Of a stretch of DNA of 64,000 nucleotides, positions 19,776 through 28,320 are shown one piece after another. Both the position numbers and the translations under genes were made by a program. Origin of the DNA: Agromyces sp. G08B096 (lineage in GTDB: Bacteria > Actinomycetota > Actinomycetes > Actinomycetales > Microbacteriaceae); the NCBI RefSeq assembly GCF_040267705.1, contig NZ_CP158374.1, positions 1,364,001 to 1,428,000 on the forward strand. Direction: 5' to 3'. Every line of letters starts with the position of its first letter. Position 1 is the stretch's first letter. Below the pieces are notes generated by a model, which saw only the letters and a list, made by a program, of their open reading frames with translations, did no database searches and was not told the origin of the DNA.

Positions 19776-20753
19776 GTGCCGTCGCCCTCTCGTTCCGTGT
19801 TCGCGGATGTCTCGTGGAAGCGGCTGCTCTGGTACGTCGCGGGCGCCCTCGTGCTGCTCGCCGGCGCCGTGCTCGTCGCGCGTGCCCTGCGGGGCGTGGC
19901 CGCCGTTCAGGACTTCATCGAGACGTACCCGGGCCACAGCGACGTCCCGGAGGGCACACCGGTGGGCCTGCCGGCCTGGCTCGGCTGGCAGCACTTCTTC
20001 AACGCCTTCTTCCTGGTGATGATCGTGCGCACCGGCCTCCTCGTCCGCTCGAAGCAGCGGCCGCCGGCGTTCTGGACGCGCGACAATACCCGGTTCCCGC
20101 GCACCGCCGGCACGCCCAGGCGGCTCGGCATCTCGGTGTGGCTGCACCTCACGGTCGACGCGCTGTGGGTGCTGAACGGCGTCGTCTACGTCGTGCTGCT
20201 CTTCGCGACGGGGCAGTGGCTCCGCATCGTGCCCACCGACTGGTCGGTCGTGCCGAACTCGATCTCGGTCGTGCTGCAGTACCTCTCGCTCGAGTGGCCG
20301 GTGGAGAACTCGTGGGTGTCGTACAACGACGCGCAGGTGCTGGCGTACTTCGCGGTGGTCTTCATCGCGTCGCCGGTCGCGATCGTGACGGGCCTCCGGC
20401 TCTCGCCGGTCTGGCCGATGCAGGGGCGCTGGTCGCGCCTGCCGAGCGAGCGCGTGGCCAGAGCCGTGCACTACCCGACGATGCTGTTCTTCCTGCTGTT
20501 CACGTTCGTGCACGTCGTGCTGGTGCTCACGACGGGGATGCTGCGCAACCTCAACCACATGTACGCCGCGCGCGACGCCGACGACTGGATCGGGTTCGTC
20601 GTGTTCGCTGGGTCGGTCGTCGTGCTCGTCGCCGGCTGGTTCCTCGCGCGGCCCCTCGTGCTCGTGCCGCTCGCGGAGCGCTTCGGGACGGTGAGGCGGA
20701 TGCCGCAGCCCCCGTCGCCCACGCGCGAACCGGCGTCACACGGGCGATCCTGA
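19776..20753 (+). CDS. Cytochrome b-like membrane protein
   Basis: A 325-residue membrane protein with about five to six transmembrane segments and histidines placed as in di-haem cytochrome b561/b6-type subunits: WQHFFNAFFLVMIV, WLHLTVDALWVLNG, VHYPTMLFFLLFTFVHVVLVL. Such proteins usually anchor a periplasmic molybdopterin oxidoreductase, but no catalytic partner gene is adjacent. The start is GTG at 19776; a CACGCT word 6 bases upstream may be a leaderless -10. The assignment to the cytochrome b group is by motif only. Confidence 0.7.
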   Translation: MPSPSRSVFADVSWKRLLWYVAGALVLLAGAVLVARALRGVAAVQDFIETYPGHSDVPEGTPVGLPAWLGWQHFFNAFFLVMIVRTGLLVRSKQRPPAFWTRDNTRFPRTAGTPRRLGISVWLHLTVDALWVLNGVVYVVLLFATGQWLRIVPTDWSVVPNSISVVLQYLSLEWPVENSWVSYNDAQVLAYFAVVFIASPVAIVTGLRLSPVWPMQGRWSRLPSERVARAVHYPTMLFFLLFTFVHVVLVLTTGMLRNLNHMYAARDADDWIGFVVFAGSVVVLVAGWFLARPLVLVPLAERFGTVRRMPQPPSPTREPASHGRS

Positions 20754-20780
20754 GCACCGCGCAAGCCCCCGCGCCGCGGC

Positions 20781-20809
20781 TGGACAACTCCGGCCCGCTG
20801 CGCTTGCAT
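20781..20809 (+). promoter_or_regulatory. Promoter of the class A PBP gene
   Basis: TGGACA, 17-base spacer, TTGCAT, about 35 bases before the chosen ATG. Confidence 0.5.
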
Positions 20810-20844
20810 GGAACCACGTAACGCGAATGGGGGGTGGTGTCGCC

Positions 20845-23337
20845 ATGGACCATGACCTCGACGACGGGGCATCCGCCCCGCTCGGCCGGAACAAGCGCAG
20901 TCGCGACTTCGAGGAGACGCGGACGCCGCTGGGCGTCCTCGGCGGGTTCCTCGGCATGGTGCTCGCGAGCGCCGCGGCCGGCGCGCTCGTCGCGACCGCG
21001 GCGGCGCCGGCGCTGTCGCTGGTCGGGGTCACCGCCTCCAGCACCATCGGCATGTTCGAGAACCTTCCCGGGTACCTCGAGATCGGCGAGCTGTCGGAGA
21101 AGAGCGACATCTACGCCACCGCGAGCGACGGCACGCCCGTGCACCTCGCGTCGTTCTACGACCAGAACCGCATCAACGTGGGCTGGGACCAGGTCAGCCA
21201 GTTCGTGAAAGATGCCGCGGTCGCCGGCGAGGACCCGAGGTACTACGACCACGGCGGCATCGACCTGCAGGGCACCATCCGCGCCGCCGTGACCACCGCG
21301 ACGGGACGGGAGACGCAGGGCGGGTCATCCATCGCGCAGCAGTACGTGAAGAACGTGCGCGTGCAGGAATGCGAGCGCGAGGCCGCGACCGTCGCGCTCG
21401 AAGACCTCACCGAGGAGGAACGCGCGGCCCTCACCCCCGACGAGCGGTTCGCGCTCATCGAGGAGGAGAAGCTCGCCTGCTACGACAGCGCCACCGAGAC
21501 GACGATCGACCGCAAGCTCAAGGAGATGCGGCTCGCGATCGGCGTCGAGAAGCGCTACACCAAAGACGAGATCCTGCTCGGGTACCTGAACATCGCGGGG
21601 TTCGGCGGCACGGTGTACGGCATCGAGGCGGCCGCGAACTACTACTTCTCCACGACCGCCGCGAACCTCACGCTCGCGCAGGCCGCATCGCTCGTGGCGA
21701 TCGTGAACAACCCGGTGAAGTTCCAGCTCGACAAGCCCGACGACGCCGAGAACGGCGCGGCGAACGGGTATGCGGCGAACCTCGCGCGGCGCAACTACAT
21801 CCTCGACCGCATGCTCGAGTTCAAGAAGATCACGCAGGCGCAGTACGACGAGGCCGTCGCGACGCCCGTGCAGCCCGTGATCCAGGAGCCGAGCACCGGG
21901 TGCCAGACCGCGGGCGGTTCGGCGTACTTCTGCGATTACGTCACCCACATCCTCGAGAACGACCCCGCGTTCGGCGACGACCCCGAGGAGCGATTCCTCA
22001 ACTTCCGCCGCGGCGGATTCGATGTGTATACGACGCTCGACCTCGACCTGCAGGCCGCCGCCGAGCGCGCCATCGCCGAGAACGTGCCGCAGACCTACCC
22101 CGGCTGGGATGTCGGCGGCGTGATCTCGAGCGTGGAGGTTGGCACCGGCCGCGTCCTCGCCATGGCGCAGAATAAGAACTACAGCCAGGACCCCGCGGTC
22201 GTCGCCGGCCGGCCCGAGTTCACCGGCATCAACTACAACACCGACTACGACTACGGCGGATCGAGCGGCTTCCAGCCGGGTTCGAGCTACAAGGTCTTCA
22301 CGCTCGCGCAGTGGCTCGCCGAGGGGCACGGCCTGAACGAGCGGGTCGACTCGCGTCGGAAGAGCAACTGGGGCGCGTTCCGCGACAGCTGCCAGGGAAC
22401 GCAGTTCGCAGAACCCGGCTGGAACCCGCGCAACGACGCGAACGAGCCAGGGGCGAACTACACGGCGCTGGAGTCCACGATCGGCTCGATCAACACCGGA
22501 TTCCTCGGCATGGCGAAGCTGCTCGACCAGTGCGGCATCGCGAGCACCGCCGAGGCCTTCGGGGTGCATCGGGCCGACGGCGACCCGCTCGTGCACTATC
22601 CGTCGGCCGTGCTCGGCATCAACGAGGTCGCCCCGCTCAGCATGGCCATCGCGTTCGCCGGCATCGCGAACAACGGCGTCTCGTGCTCGCCGGTGGCGAT
22701 CGACCGTATCGTCGGCCGCGACGGCGAGGAGATCGCGCGGCCGCAGACCACCTGTACGCAGGCGGTGGCGCCCGAGGTGGCCGCGGGGATGCACTACGGC
22801 CTCCGCCGCGTGATGACGAGCGGCACCGGCCAGACGTCGGCGGCCAACACCGTGCCCTCCGTACCACTCATCGGCAAGACCGGCACGACCGACGGCGCGA
22901 AGGACACCTGGATGGTCGGAGCGAGCACGCGAGTCGCCACGGCGGCCGCCGTGGTGAGCGTCACGGGCGAGGCCAACCAGCGCGGCATCTACTTCGACAG
23001 CGGGCAGGCCGCACAGGCGAGGCACCGGATGTTCCCGACCGTGATGTCGGTGGCCGCGGCCAAGTACGGCGGCGACGGCTTCTCCGAACTCGGTCCGGGG
23101 CCCGTGGTCGCGCGCCCCGGCGGGCCGCCGCCCACCACCGAACCGGCTCCGGAGACGACAGAACCCGCTGACACGGGCGACGGCGAACAGCTTCCGCCTG
23201 CCGAGCCGCCCGCTGACGGCGGGGGAGGCGGGCCCGGCCCCGATGGCGGCGGCGGTGACGGCCAGGGCGACGGCGGGCCGGGCGGCGGCCGCGATGACGG
23301 CGGCGGTCGCGGAGGCGGCGGAGGCCGAGGCGGCTGA
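20845..23337 (+). CDS. Class A penicillin-binding protein
   Basis: Bifunctional peptidoglycan glycosyltransferase/transpeptidase of 830 residues, membrane-anchored with its catalytic part outside. One TM helix lies at about residues 30-55. The GT51 domain has AVAGEDPRYYDHGGID (catalytic Glu), GGSSIAQQYVKN and GFGGTVYGIEAAANYYF. The transpeptidase domain has the SxxK motif in PGSSYKVF, SxN in STIGSINTGF, and KTG in IGKTGTTDGAKDTW. The C-terminal 85 residues are a Pro/Thr/Glu then Gly/Asp-rich tail. The ATG at 20845 was chosen for the GGGGGTGG site 8 bases upstream; an ATG 18 bases earlier is possible. Confidence 0.95.
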   Translation: MDHDLDDGASAPLGRNKRSRDFEETRTPLGVLGGFLGMVLASAAAGALVATAAAPALSLVGVTASSTIGMFENLPGYLEIGELSEKSDIYATASDGTPVHLASFYDQNRINVGWDQVSQFVKDAAVAGEDPRYYDHGGIDLQGTIRAAVTTATGRETQGGSSIAQQYVKNVRVQECEREAATVALEDLTEEERAALTPDERFALIEEEKLACYDSATETTIDRKLKEMRLAIGVEKRYTKDEILLGYLNIAGFGGTVYGIEAAANYYFSTTAANLTLAQAASLVAIVNNPVKFQLDKPDDAENGAANGYAANLARRNYILDRMLEFKKITQAQYDEAVATPVQPVIQEPSTGCQTAGGSAYFCDYVTHILENDPAFGDDPEERFLNFRRGGFDVYTTLDLDLQAAAERAIAENVPQTYPGWDVGGVISSVEVGTGRVLAMAQNKNYSQDPAVVAGRPEFTGINYNTDYDYGGSSGFQPGSSYKVFTLAQWLAEGHGLNERVDSRRKSNWGAFRDSCQGTQFAEPGWNPRNDANEPGANYTALESTIGSINTGFLGMAKLLDQCGIASTAEAFGVHRADGDPLVHYPSAVLGINEVAPLSMAIAFAGIANNGVSCSPVAIDRIVGRDGEEIARPQTTCTQAVAPEVAAGMHYGLRRVMTSGTGQTSAANTVPSVPLIGKTGTTDGAKDTWMVGASTRVATAAAVVSVTGEANQRGIYFDSGQAAQARHRMFPTVMSVAAAKYGGDGFSELGPGPVVARPGGPPPTTEPAPETTEPADTGDGEQLPPAEPPADGGGGGPGPDGGGGDGQGDGGPGGGRDDGGGRGGGGGRGG

Positions 23338-23342
23338 TGATG

Positions 23343-23376
23343 AACGAGGGATGCCCCGGGCGGGGCATCCCTCGTT
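23343..23376. terminator. Bidirectional terminator, 15-bp perfect stem
   Basis: Stem AACGAGGGATGCCCC / GGGGCATCCCTCGTT with loop GGGC, between the convergent PBP and MBL-fold genes. Each arm carries the GGATGCC/GGCATCC word. Confidence 0.85.
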
Positions 23377-23412
23377 GTCATTCGCCGCGACGGGGCGACC
23401 GACCCGTCGCGA

Positions 23413-24057
23413 TCAGAAGTCGAGCGTGTCGCCCGGCTCGAGCGCGAAGTACTCGCCCCCGCCCTGCTCGGTCGCCCACTTCAGCCGGGCGTTCGAGGAC
23501 TCCTTCCCCGCGCGCGAGAGCATCATCTCGTGCGTCGGGAAGGCGCGCTTCGGCGCCACCTCGACGACGTAGTCCATCGCCTCCGAGATCTTCATCCACG
23601 GTGCTCCGGCCGGAGCGGCGAGCACCTCGACCTCGACGTCCTCCGGCACCGTGAACGAATCGCCCGCGTAGTAGAGGCGTTCGTCGACGAGCACGCCGAG
23701 GTTGTCGACCACCGGGATCGAGGCGTGGATGACGGCGTGCCGGCCGCCGAAGAACCGCAGCCGGAACGGCGCGACCTCGACCGTGTCGCCGGCGTGCACC
23801 TCCTCGACGGCGACACCCTGCTCGGCCGCCGCGCGGACCACTCCCGGCGGACCGAAGACCCGCAGCTCGGGATTCAGGTCGGCGATGCGGGCGAGCTGTT
23901 CCGGTGTCCAGTGGTCGTCGTGCTCGTGCGTGATGACGACGGCGACGGCGCCGGCGGCCTCGGTGATCGGCGTGGTGAACTTGCCCGGATCGATGAACAG
24001 GCGCGACCCGGAGTTCTCGATGATGAGGGCCGCGTGCTCGAGCTTGGTCAATCGCAT
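23413..24057 (-). CDS. MBL-fold metal-dependent hydrolase (UPF0173-like)
   Basis: A 214-residue metallo-beta-lactamase-fold hydrolase. The metal motif HxHxDH is intact in THEHDDHW (about residue 45). Later ligands are in GRHAVIH and YYAGDSF. The beginning RLTKLEHAALIIE matches UlaG/UPF0173-like proteins; the substrate is unknown. The ATG at 24057 directly abuts a GGAGG sequence. A TTG at 24051 would sit 6 bases from that site, at better spacing, so the true start may be two codons later. Confidence 0.85.
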   Translation of the reverse strand: MRLTKLEHAALIIENSGSRLFIDPGKFTTPITEAAGAVAVVITHEHDDHWTPEQLARIADLNPELRVFGPPGVVRAAAEQGVAVEEVHAGDTVEVAPFRLRFFGGRHAVIHASIPVVDNLGVLVDERLYYAGDSFTVPEDVEVEVLAAPAGAPWMKISEAMDYVVEVAPKRAFPTHEMMLSRAGKESSNARLKWATEQGGGEYFALEPGDTLDF

Positions 24058-24150
24058 CCTCCGAGCCAACACGAGCCGATGCCGACCGCGCAAGCGGGTG
24101 CATTGCGGCCCGCGTCGTGCTCCGCGCCGGGGTGCTGCCAGAATCGCAGA

Positions 24151-25053
24151 GTGACCCGACCCCCCGCGCGACTGCTCGTCGCCGTGAACCCCGCTGCGGC
24201 CTTCGGCCGGAACCTCGACGTCGGGCCCGCCGTGGTCGACCGGCTGCTCCGCGTCGGGTACGAGGTGACGATGCTGCGCGAGGCGAACGTCGAACTACTC
24301 CGGCGCGAGGCCGAGCAGGCCGTCGCGCAGGGCACCGACGGGGTCGTGGTCGTCGGCGGCGACGGCATGGTCTCGCTCGGTGTCAATCTGCTCGCGGGCA
24401 CCGGCGTGCCGCTCGGCATCGTCGCCGCGGGTACCGGCAACGATCTCGCCCGCGGGCTCGGCCTGCCGTTCGACGACCCCGCGCTCGGCACGGAGGCGCT
24501 CGTCGAGGCGCTCCGGCACCCGCCGCAGGCGATCGATGCGGCGAGGGTCCGGCACGGTGCGCACACCACCTGGTACGCCGCGGTGCTCTCCGCCGGCTTC
24601 GACGCGGTCGTGAACGAGCGCGCGAACCGGATGATCCGGCCCCGCGGACCGAGCCGGTACACCCTCGCCCTGCTCCGAGAGCTCGCGACGTTCCGGCCGC
24701 GCGAGTACGTCATCACCATCGACGGCGTCCGCCGCGAGCAGCGCGCCATGCTCGTCTCGGTGGCGAACAACCCGTCGCTCGGCGGCGGCATGCGCATCGT
24801 GCCGCAGGCCGACCTGGCCGACGGCCTGCTCGACGTGTTCATCGTGCATCCGCTGAGCCGTGCGGGGCTGCTCGCGGTCTTCCCGAAGGTGTATTCCGGC
24901 ACCCACGTCGAGCATCCCGCGGTCGAGTTCGTGCGAGCCCGGACCGTGCGGATCGAGGCATCCGATGTCGTCGCGTACGCCGACGGCGAGCGGATCGGGA
25001 CCCTCCCGGTCGACGTCGAGGTCGTGCCGGGGGCGCTCTCCGTGTTCGCCTGA
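24151..25053 (+). CDS. Diacylglycerol kinase-like lipid kinase (DagK/YegS family)
   Basis: A 300-residue protein of the DAGK catalytic family, which phosphorylates diacylglycerol or related lipids at the membrane. Motifs visible: the N-terminal LLVAVNPAAAFGRN, the nucleotide-binding GGDGMVSLGVN, GIVAAGTGNDLARGLG, and late NNPSLGGGMRIVPQADLADG. The start is GTG at 24151; CAGAAT 6 bases upstream may be a leaderless -10. A tRNA-Glu gene follows on the same strand with its own promoter. Confidence 0.9.
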   Translation: MTRPPARLLVAVNPAAAFGRNLDVGPAVVDRLLRVGYEVTMLREANVELLRREAEQAVAQGTDGVVVVGGDGMVSLGVNLLAGTGVPLGIVAAGTGNDLARGLGLPFDDPALGTEALVEALRHPPQAIDAARVRHGAHTTWYAAVLSAGFDAVVNERANRMIRPRGPSRYTLALLRELATFRPREYVITIDGVRREQRAMLVSVANNPSLGGGMRIVPQADLADGLLDVFIVHPLSRAGLLAVFPKVYSGTHVEHPAVEFVRARTVRIEASDVVAYADGERIGTLPVDVEVVPGALSVFA

Positions 25054-25082
25054 ACCGGGCCGGCCGCGGGTGCCGCCTCGAT

Positions 25083-25112
25083 TTGGAAACGCCCCGAAAG
25101 GTGTGTCATACT
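25083..25112 (+). promoter_or_regulatory. Promoter of tRNA-Glu
   Basis: TTGGAA, 18-base spacer, CATACT, ending about 40 bases before the mature tRNA. Confidence 0.6.
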
Positions 25113-25153
25113 CTTCGAGTTGCCGGAACACGGAACGAGATTCCGAGACACAC

Positions 25154-25226
25154 GGCCCCATCGTTTAGCGGCCTAGGACGCCGCCCTCTCACGGCGGTAG
25201 CGCGGGTTCAAATCCCGCTGGGGTCA
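25154..25226 (+). tRNA. tRNA-Glu (anticodon CUC)
   Basis: Cloverleaf with acceptor GGCCCCA / TGGGGTC (one G-U pair), anticodon stem CCGCC/GGCGG with loop CTCTCAC (anticodon CTC), and T-arm GCGGG-TTCAAAT-CCCGC. Discriminator A, followed by an encoded CCA (25227-25229), unlike the tRNA-Gln above. It has 73 nucleotides before CCA. Confidence 0.97.
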
Positions 25227-25244
25227 CCACTCGGCAACACGGCG

Positions 25245-25272
25245 GAACGCCCTCGCGAAAGCGAGGGCGTTC
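25245..25272 (+). terminator. Terminator of tRNA-Glu
   Basis: Perfect 12-bp stem GAACGCCCTCGC / GCGAGGGCGTTC with a GAAA tetraloop, 19 bases after the tRNA end. The following GTCGTTT is weakly T-rich and starts the tandem repeat. Confidence 0.8.
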
Positions 25273-25326
25273 GTCGTTTCCGGGGCGGTTCGTCGTTTCC
25301 GGGGCGGTGCGTCGGTTCCGGCCGCT
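25270..25326 (+). repeat. 19-bp tandem repeat downstream of tRNA-Glu
   Basis: TTCGTCGTTTCCGGGGCGG occurs twice in tandem (25270-25288 and 25289-25307), then a degenerate third copy (25308-25326). The first copy begins in the terminator's right arm. No coding role is visible. The remainder up to 25383 holds a hairpin. Confidence 0.85.
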
Positions 25327-25343
25327 CGTCGCCGAGATCGGAG

Positions 25344-25378
25344 GAGGCGCCGAGCCGAGGCATCCGACCCGGCGCCTC
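25344..25378 (-). terminator. Hairpin after the YqhA-like gene
   Basis: 9-bp stem GAGGCGCCG / CGGCGCCTC with a 17-base loop, 6 bases downstream of the minus-strand stop at 25384. A plausible terminator for that gene, facing the tRNA-Glu terminator. Confidence 0.45.
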
Positions 25379-25383
25379 GCACC

Positions 25384-26100
25384 TCACTCGGCGCGAGCGC
25401 CTCCGACGGCGGCCGGCTCGGGCTCGACCTCGCCGAGGCCCTGGCGGGCGTTCGGATACGCGACCGGCACGCCGTCGTGCACCTCGTGCGGCGACACCTT
25501 GTGGTACGACATGCGGTCGATGAGGGCGAGCGCGAGCGCGCTCAGGATGAACACCGAGTGGATGACGACCTGCCACAGCACGCCGTCCCACGTGTAGTCC
25601 TGACCGGTCTCCGTGCCGGCCGCGACGCCGCCCCTCATGTCGCCGACCTCGATGAAGGTCTTCAGGAGGTGGATCGACGAGATGCCGATGATCGCCATCG
25701 CGAGCTTGACCTTCAGCACGTTGGCGTTCACGTGGCTCAGCCATTCGGGCTGGTCGGGGTGTCCGTCGACCTGGATCCGCGACACGAACGTCTCGTAGCC
25801 GCCGATGATGACCATGATGAGCAGGTTCGCGATCATGACGACGTCGATCAGCCCGAGGACGGCCAGCATGATGTCGGCCTCGTCGATGTCCTCGGGGTGG
25901 GCGATGACCCCCTCGGCGAGATGCCAAAGCTCGATGACGAAGACCACCACGTAGATCGCCTGCGCCAGGATGAGGCCGAGATAGAGGGGAGCCTGCAGCC
26001 AGCGGCTGGTGAAGATGAGTCCGCCGACGGCGCGCGACCAGGGGGCGGTGCGGTACGTCGTCGTCGGGGGATGGGGCGGGGGCGTCGTCTTGGCGCTCAC
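25384..26100 (-). CDS. YqhA/UPF0114 family membrane protein
   Basis: A 238-residue membrane protein with about four helices. The family pattern is visible: RWLQAPLYLGLILAQAIYVVVFVIE, DIDEADIMLAVLGLIDVVMIANLL, VIIGGYETFVSRI, and WLSHVNANVLKVKLAMAIIGISSIHLL. The function of the family (TIGR00645) is unknown. The start is GTG at 26100 behind an AAGGAGA site. It diverges from the riboswitch-controlled terC, so joint regulation is possible but not shown. The C-terminal 45 residues are hydrophilic. Confidence 0.9.
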   Translation of the reverse strand: MSAKTTPPPHPPTTTYRTAPWSRAVGGLIFTSRWLQAPLYLGLILAQAIYVVVFVIELWHLAEGVIAHPEDIDEADIMLAVLGLIDVVMIANLLIMVIIGGYETFVSRIQVDGHPDQPEWLSHVNANVLKVKLAMAIIGISSIHLLKTFIEVGDMRGGVAAGTETGQDYTWDGVLWQVVIHSVFILSALALALIDRMSYHKVSPHEVHDGVPVAYPNARQGLGEVEPEPAAVGGARAE

Positions 26101-26161
26101 GGGTCTCCTTCTGGATGCGGGACTCCAGCCTAGGGCGGGGCATCCGATAGACTCCCGGGAG

Positions 26162-26311
26162 CGAAGGGGAGTATCCCGCGGGGCGAAAGTCCCGGGCCAC
26201 GATCGTCAGTACGAGCGCCGCAGACGCCGCTCCGGGCGTGGAGGCGCACCGTCGGTGCGACCGGGAGAGACTTTCGGCCTCATCTGACCCATCTCATCTC
26301 CCGGAAGGCCG
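26162..26311 (+). promoter_or_regulatory. Manganese (yybP-ykoY) riboswitch with translational switch
   Basis: The leader has the conserved yybP-ykoY words: GGGGAGTA (26166-26173), GTCAGTACGA (26205-26214) and the 3' GAGAGACTTTCGG. P1 can pair CGAAGG (26162-26167) with CTTTCG (26271-26276). The 3' strand overlaps CGGCCT (26275-26280), which can instead pair with AGGCCG (26306-26311) across the GGAAGG ribosome binding site. Metal binding would favour P1 and free the site. The class is known to sense Mn2+ and to precede TerC/MntP-type exporters; the pairing scheme is my inference. Confidence 0.85.
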
Positions 26312-26315
26312 CCTG

Positions 26316-27353
26316 TTGCTCGAGCTCCCCGCCTGGTTCGAAATCGGATCCCTGATCGTCCTCACGCTCATCCTCGTGGGCGACCTGCTCCTCGTGCTGA
26401 AGCGCCCGCACGTGCCGTCGTTCAAGGAGTCGACCCTGTGGGTCGTCTTCTACGTGGTGCTCGCGCTGATCTTCGCGGGGCTGATGTTCCTCCTCGGCGA
26501 CGCCGAGCACGGCGGGCAGTTCCTCGCCGGCTGGCTCACCGAGTACAGCCTGTCGATCGACAACCTGTTCGTGTTCGTCATCATCATGGCGAGGTTCTCG
26601 GTGCCGCGGAAGCTGCAGCAGGAGGTGCTCATGGTGGGCATCATCATCGCGCTGGTGCTCCGAGGCATCTTCATCCTGCTCGGCGCCTCGCTCATCGAGA
26701 ACTTCAGCTGGATCTTCTACATCTTCGGCGCCTGGCTCGTGTGGACGGCCATCCAGCAGGTGCGCGGCGACCATGAAGACGAGGACTCCGAGACGTTCGT
26801 CGTCCGGATGCTCCGCAAGCGCGTCAGCCTCACCGACGAGTACGACGGGGTGAAGCTTCGCACCACGATCGACGGCAAGCGGTTCTTCACGCCGATGCTC
26901 ATCGTCTTCGTCGCGATCGGCACCACCGACCTGCTGTTCGCGCTCGACTCGATCCCCGCGATCTTCGGCATCACGCAGAGCCCGTTCATCGTGTTCACGG
27001 CCAACGTGTTCGCCCTCATGGGTCTCCGCCAGCTCTACTTCCTCCTCGGCGGCCTACTCGAGCGCCTGGAGTACCTGAAGTACGGCATCGCGTTCATCCT
27101 GGCGTTCATCGGGGTGAAGCTCGTGCTGCACGCCATGCACGTGAACGAGCTGCCGTTCATCAACAACGGCGAGCACATCGAGTGGGCGCCCGAGATCTCG
27201 ACGTGGATGTCCCTCGGCGTCATCCTCGCCGCGATGGCGGTGGCGACGATCGCGAGCCTCATCAAGGCGCGCCGCGACTCGCGTCAGCGCGGCCACAAGC
27301 TGATGGACGAGGTGCCGCACTTCACCGACGACGCGTCGTCGCGCGAGGGCTGA
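26316..27353 (+). CDS. terC: TerC family integral membrane protein (probable Mn2+ exporter)
   Basis: A 345-residue membrane protein with about eight to nine helices. TerC-family acidic metal motifs are visible: TEYSLSIDNLFVFVIIMARF and TTDLLFALDSIPAIFGIT, with the paired Asp residues thought to carry the ion. Proteins of this family export Mn2+ and support metalation of secreted proteins. The start is TTG at 26316 (MLELPAWFEIGSL), 7 bases after GGAAGG; the open frame upstream runs through the riboswitch. The Mn2+ riboswitch directly upstream strongly supports the function. Confidence 0.93.
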   Translation: MLELPAWFEIGSLIVLTLILVGDLLLVLKRPHVPSFKESTLWVVFYVVLALIFAGLMFLLGDAEHGGQFLAGWLTEYSLSIDNLFVFVIIMARFSVPRKLQQEVLMVGIIIALVLRGIFILLGASLIENFSWIFYIFGAWLVWTAIQQVRGDHEDEDSETFVVRMLRKRVSLTDEYDGVKLRTTIDGKRFFTPMLIVFVAIGTTDLLFALDSIPAIFGITQSPFIVFTANVFALMGLRQLYFLLGGLLERLEYLKYGIAFILAFIGVKLVLHAMHVNELPFINNGEHIEWAPEISTWMSLGVILAAMAVATIASLIKARRDSRQRGHKLMDEVPHFTDDASSREG

Positions 27354-27372
27354 ACGCCGGCCTCCGGCTTGC

Positions 27373-27378
27373 TAGCGT
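27373..27378 (+). promoter_or_regulatory. -10 element before the PP2C gene
   Basis: TAGCGT, about 63 bases before the GTG of the PP2C gene; the -35 is weak. It would drive the phospho-signalling genes 27442-31910. Confidence 0.35.
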
Positions 27379-27441
27379 TGTCAACCGGCCCCGGTGCGGG
27401 GCCCGGGCGGCTGCCCGTGAACGGATGCATCGAGGTGGGAC

Positions 27442-28320
27442 GTGTCTGCTGACGGCAAGGAGACGGTCGCGTACGCGGGCAGCGCCGAGGCGGGCGCCGC
27501 GGACGCGGTCGTCGCGCACAGTGCGGCGACCGACGTCGGCCGGGTGCGGCAGGTGAATGAAGACTCCTACCTCGCCGACGCCCCCGTCTACCTGGTCGCC
27601 GACGGCATGGGCGGGCACGCGCGAGGCGACGCCGCGAGCCGCGCGGTCGTCGAGACGTTCCGCCGTCACCTGACCGCGGGAACGGCGTCCACACCCGAGC
27701 AGGTGCTCGACGCGATCCACTCGGCGAACGACGCGGTGCGGGCGCTGAGCGATGCGGGCGACGAAGGGGTGGCGGTCGCCGGCACCACCCTCGCGGGCGT
27801 CGCGCTGGTCGACGCGGGCGCCGGCCAGGGCCTGAAGTGGATGGCGTTCAACGTCGGCGACTCGCGCGTGTACTCCTGGGACGGCCGCCGGCTCCGGCAG
27901 GTGAGCGTCGACCACTCCGCGGTGCAGGAGCTCGTCGACGCCGGGCTCATCGACCCGGCGGACGCCGAGCGGCACCCGGAGCGGAACGTCATCACGCGCG
28001 CACTCGGCGCCGACGAGTACGCCGAGCCCGACGTCTGGATCCTGCCCGCCACCGGGCGCCAGGCCTTCCTGCTGTGCTCCGACGGCCTGACCAAGGAAGT
28101 CGACGTCGACGAGCTCGCGCATATCCTCGCCGAGGGCGGACGCGCCGATGAATTGCTCGCCGCGGCGCTCGAACGGGGCGGTCGCGACAACGTGACGGTC
28201 GTCGTCGTGGAGTCGGAGATCGGCCGTCCTGAGGATGTCGACGACGAGACCACACGCGATCGGGCCGACGCGGAGGCCGATCCCGAGCAGACCCTGCCGC
28301 GCGACGGAGGTGCCGCATGA
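27442..28320 (+). CDS. PP2C-type Ser/Thr protein phosphatase
   Basis: A 292-residue soluble PPM phosphatase that should reverse the work of the kinase at 29551. The metal-binding acidic residues are intact: TDVGRVRQVNEDSYL, VADGMGGHARGDAAS (Asp/Gly), NVGDSRVYSW, LLCSDGLTKEV and GGRDNVTVVVV. Unlike PstP of the mycobacterial cell-division operon it has no transmembrane anchor; the last 35 residues are an acidic tail. The start is GTG at 27442. Its stop overlaps the next ATG (ATGA). First gene of the cluster. Confidence 0.93.
   Translation: MSADGKETVAYAGSAEAGAADAVVAHSAATDVGRVRQVNEDSYLADAPVYLVADGMGGHARGDAASRAVVETFRRHLTAGTASTPEQVLDAIHSANDAVRALSDAGDEGVAVAGTTLAGVALVDAGAGQGLKWMAFNVGDSRVYSWDGRRLRQVSVDHSAVQELVDAGLIDPADAERHPERNVITRALGADEYAEPDVWILPATGRQAFLLCSDGLTKEVDVDELAHILAEGGRADELLAAALERGGRDNVTVVVVESEIGRPEDVDDETTRDRADAEADPEQTLPRDGGAA

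Noticed and set aside
25230-25383. The tandem repeats near tRNA-Glu as a CRISPR array.
   Set aside because: The units are directly tandem with no spacers, only two to three copies, and no cas genes are present.
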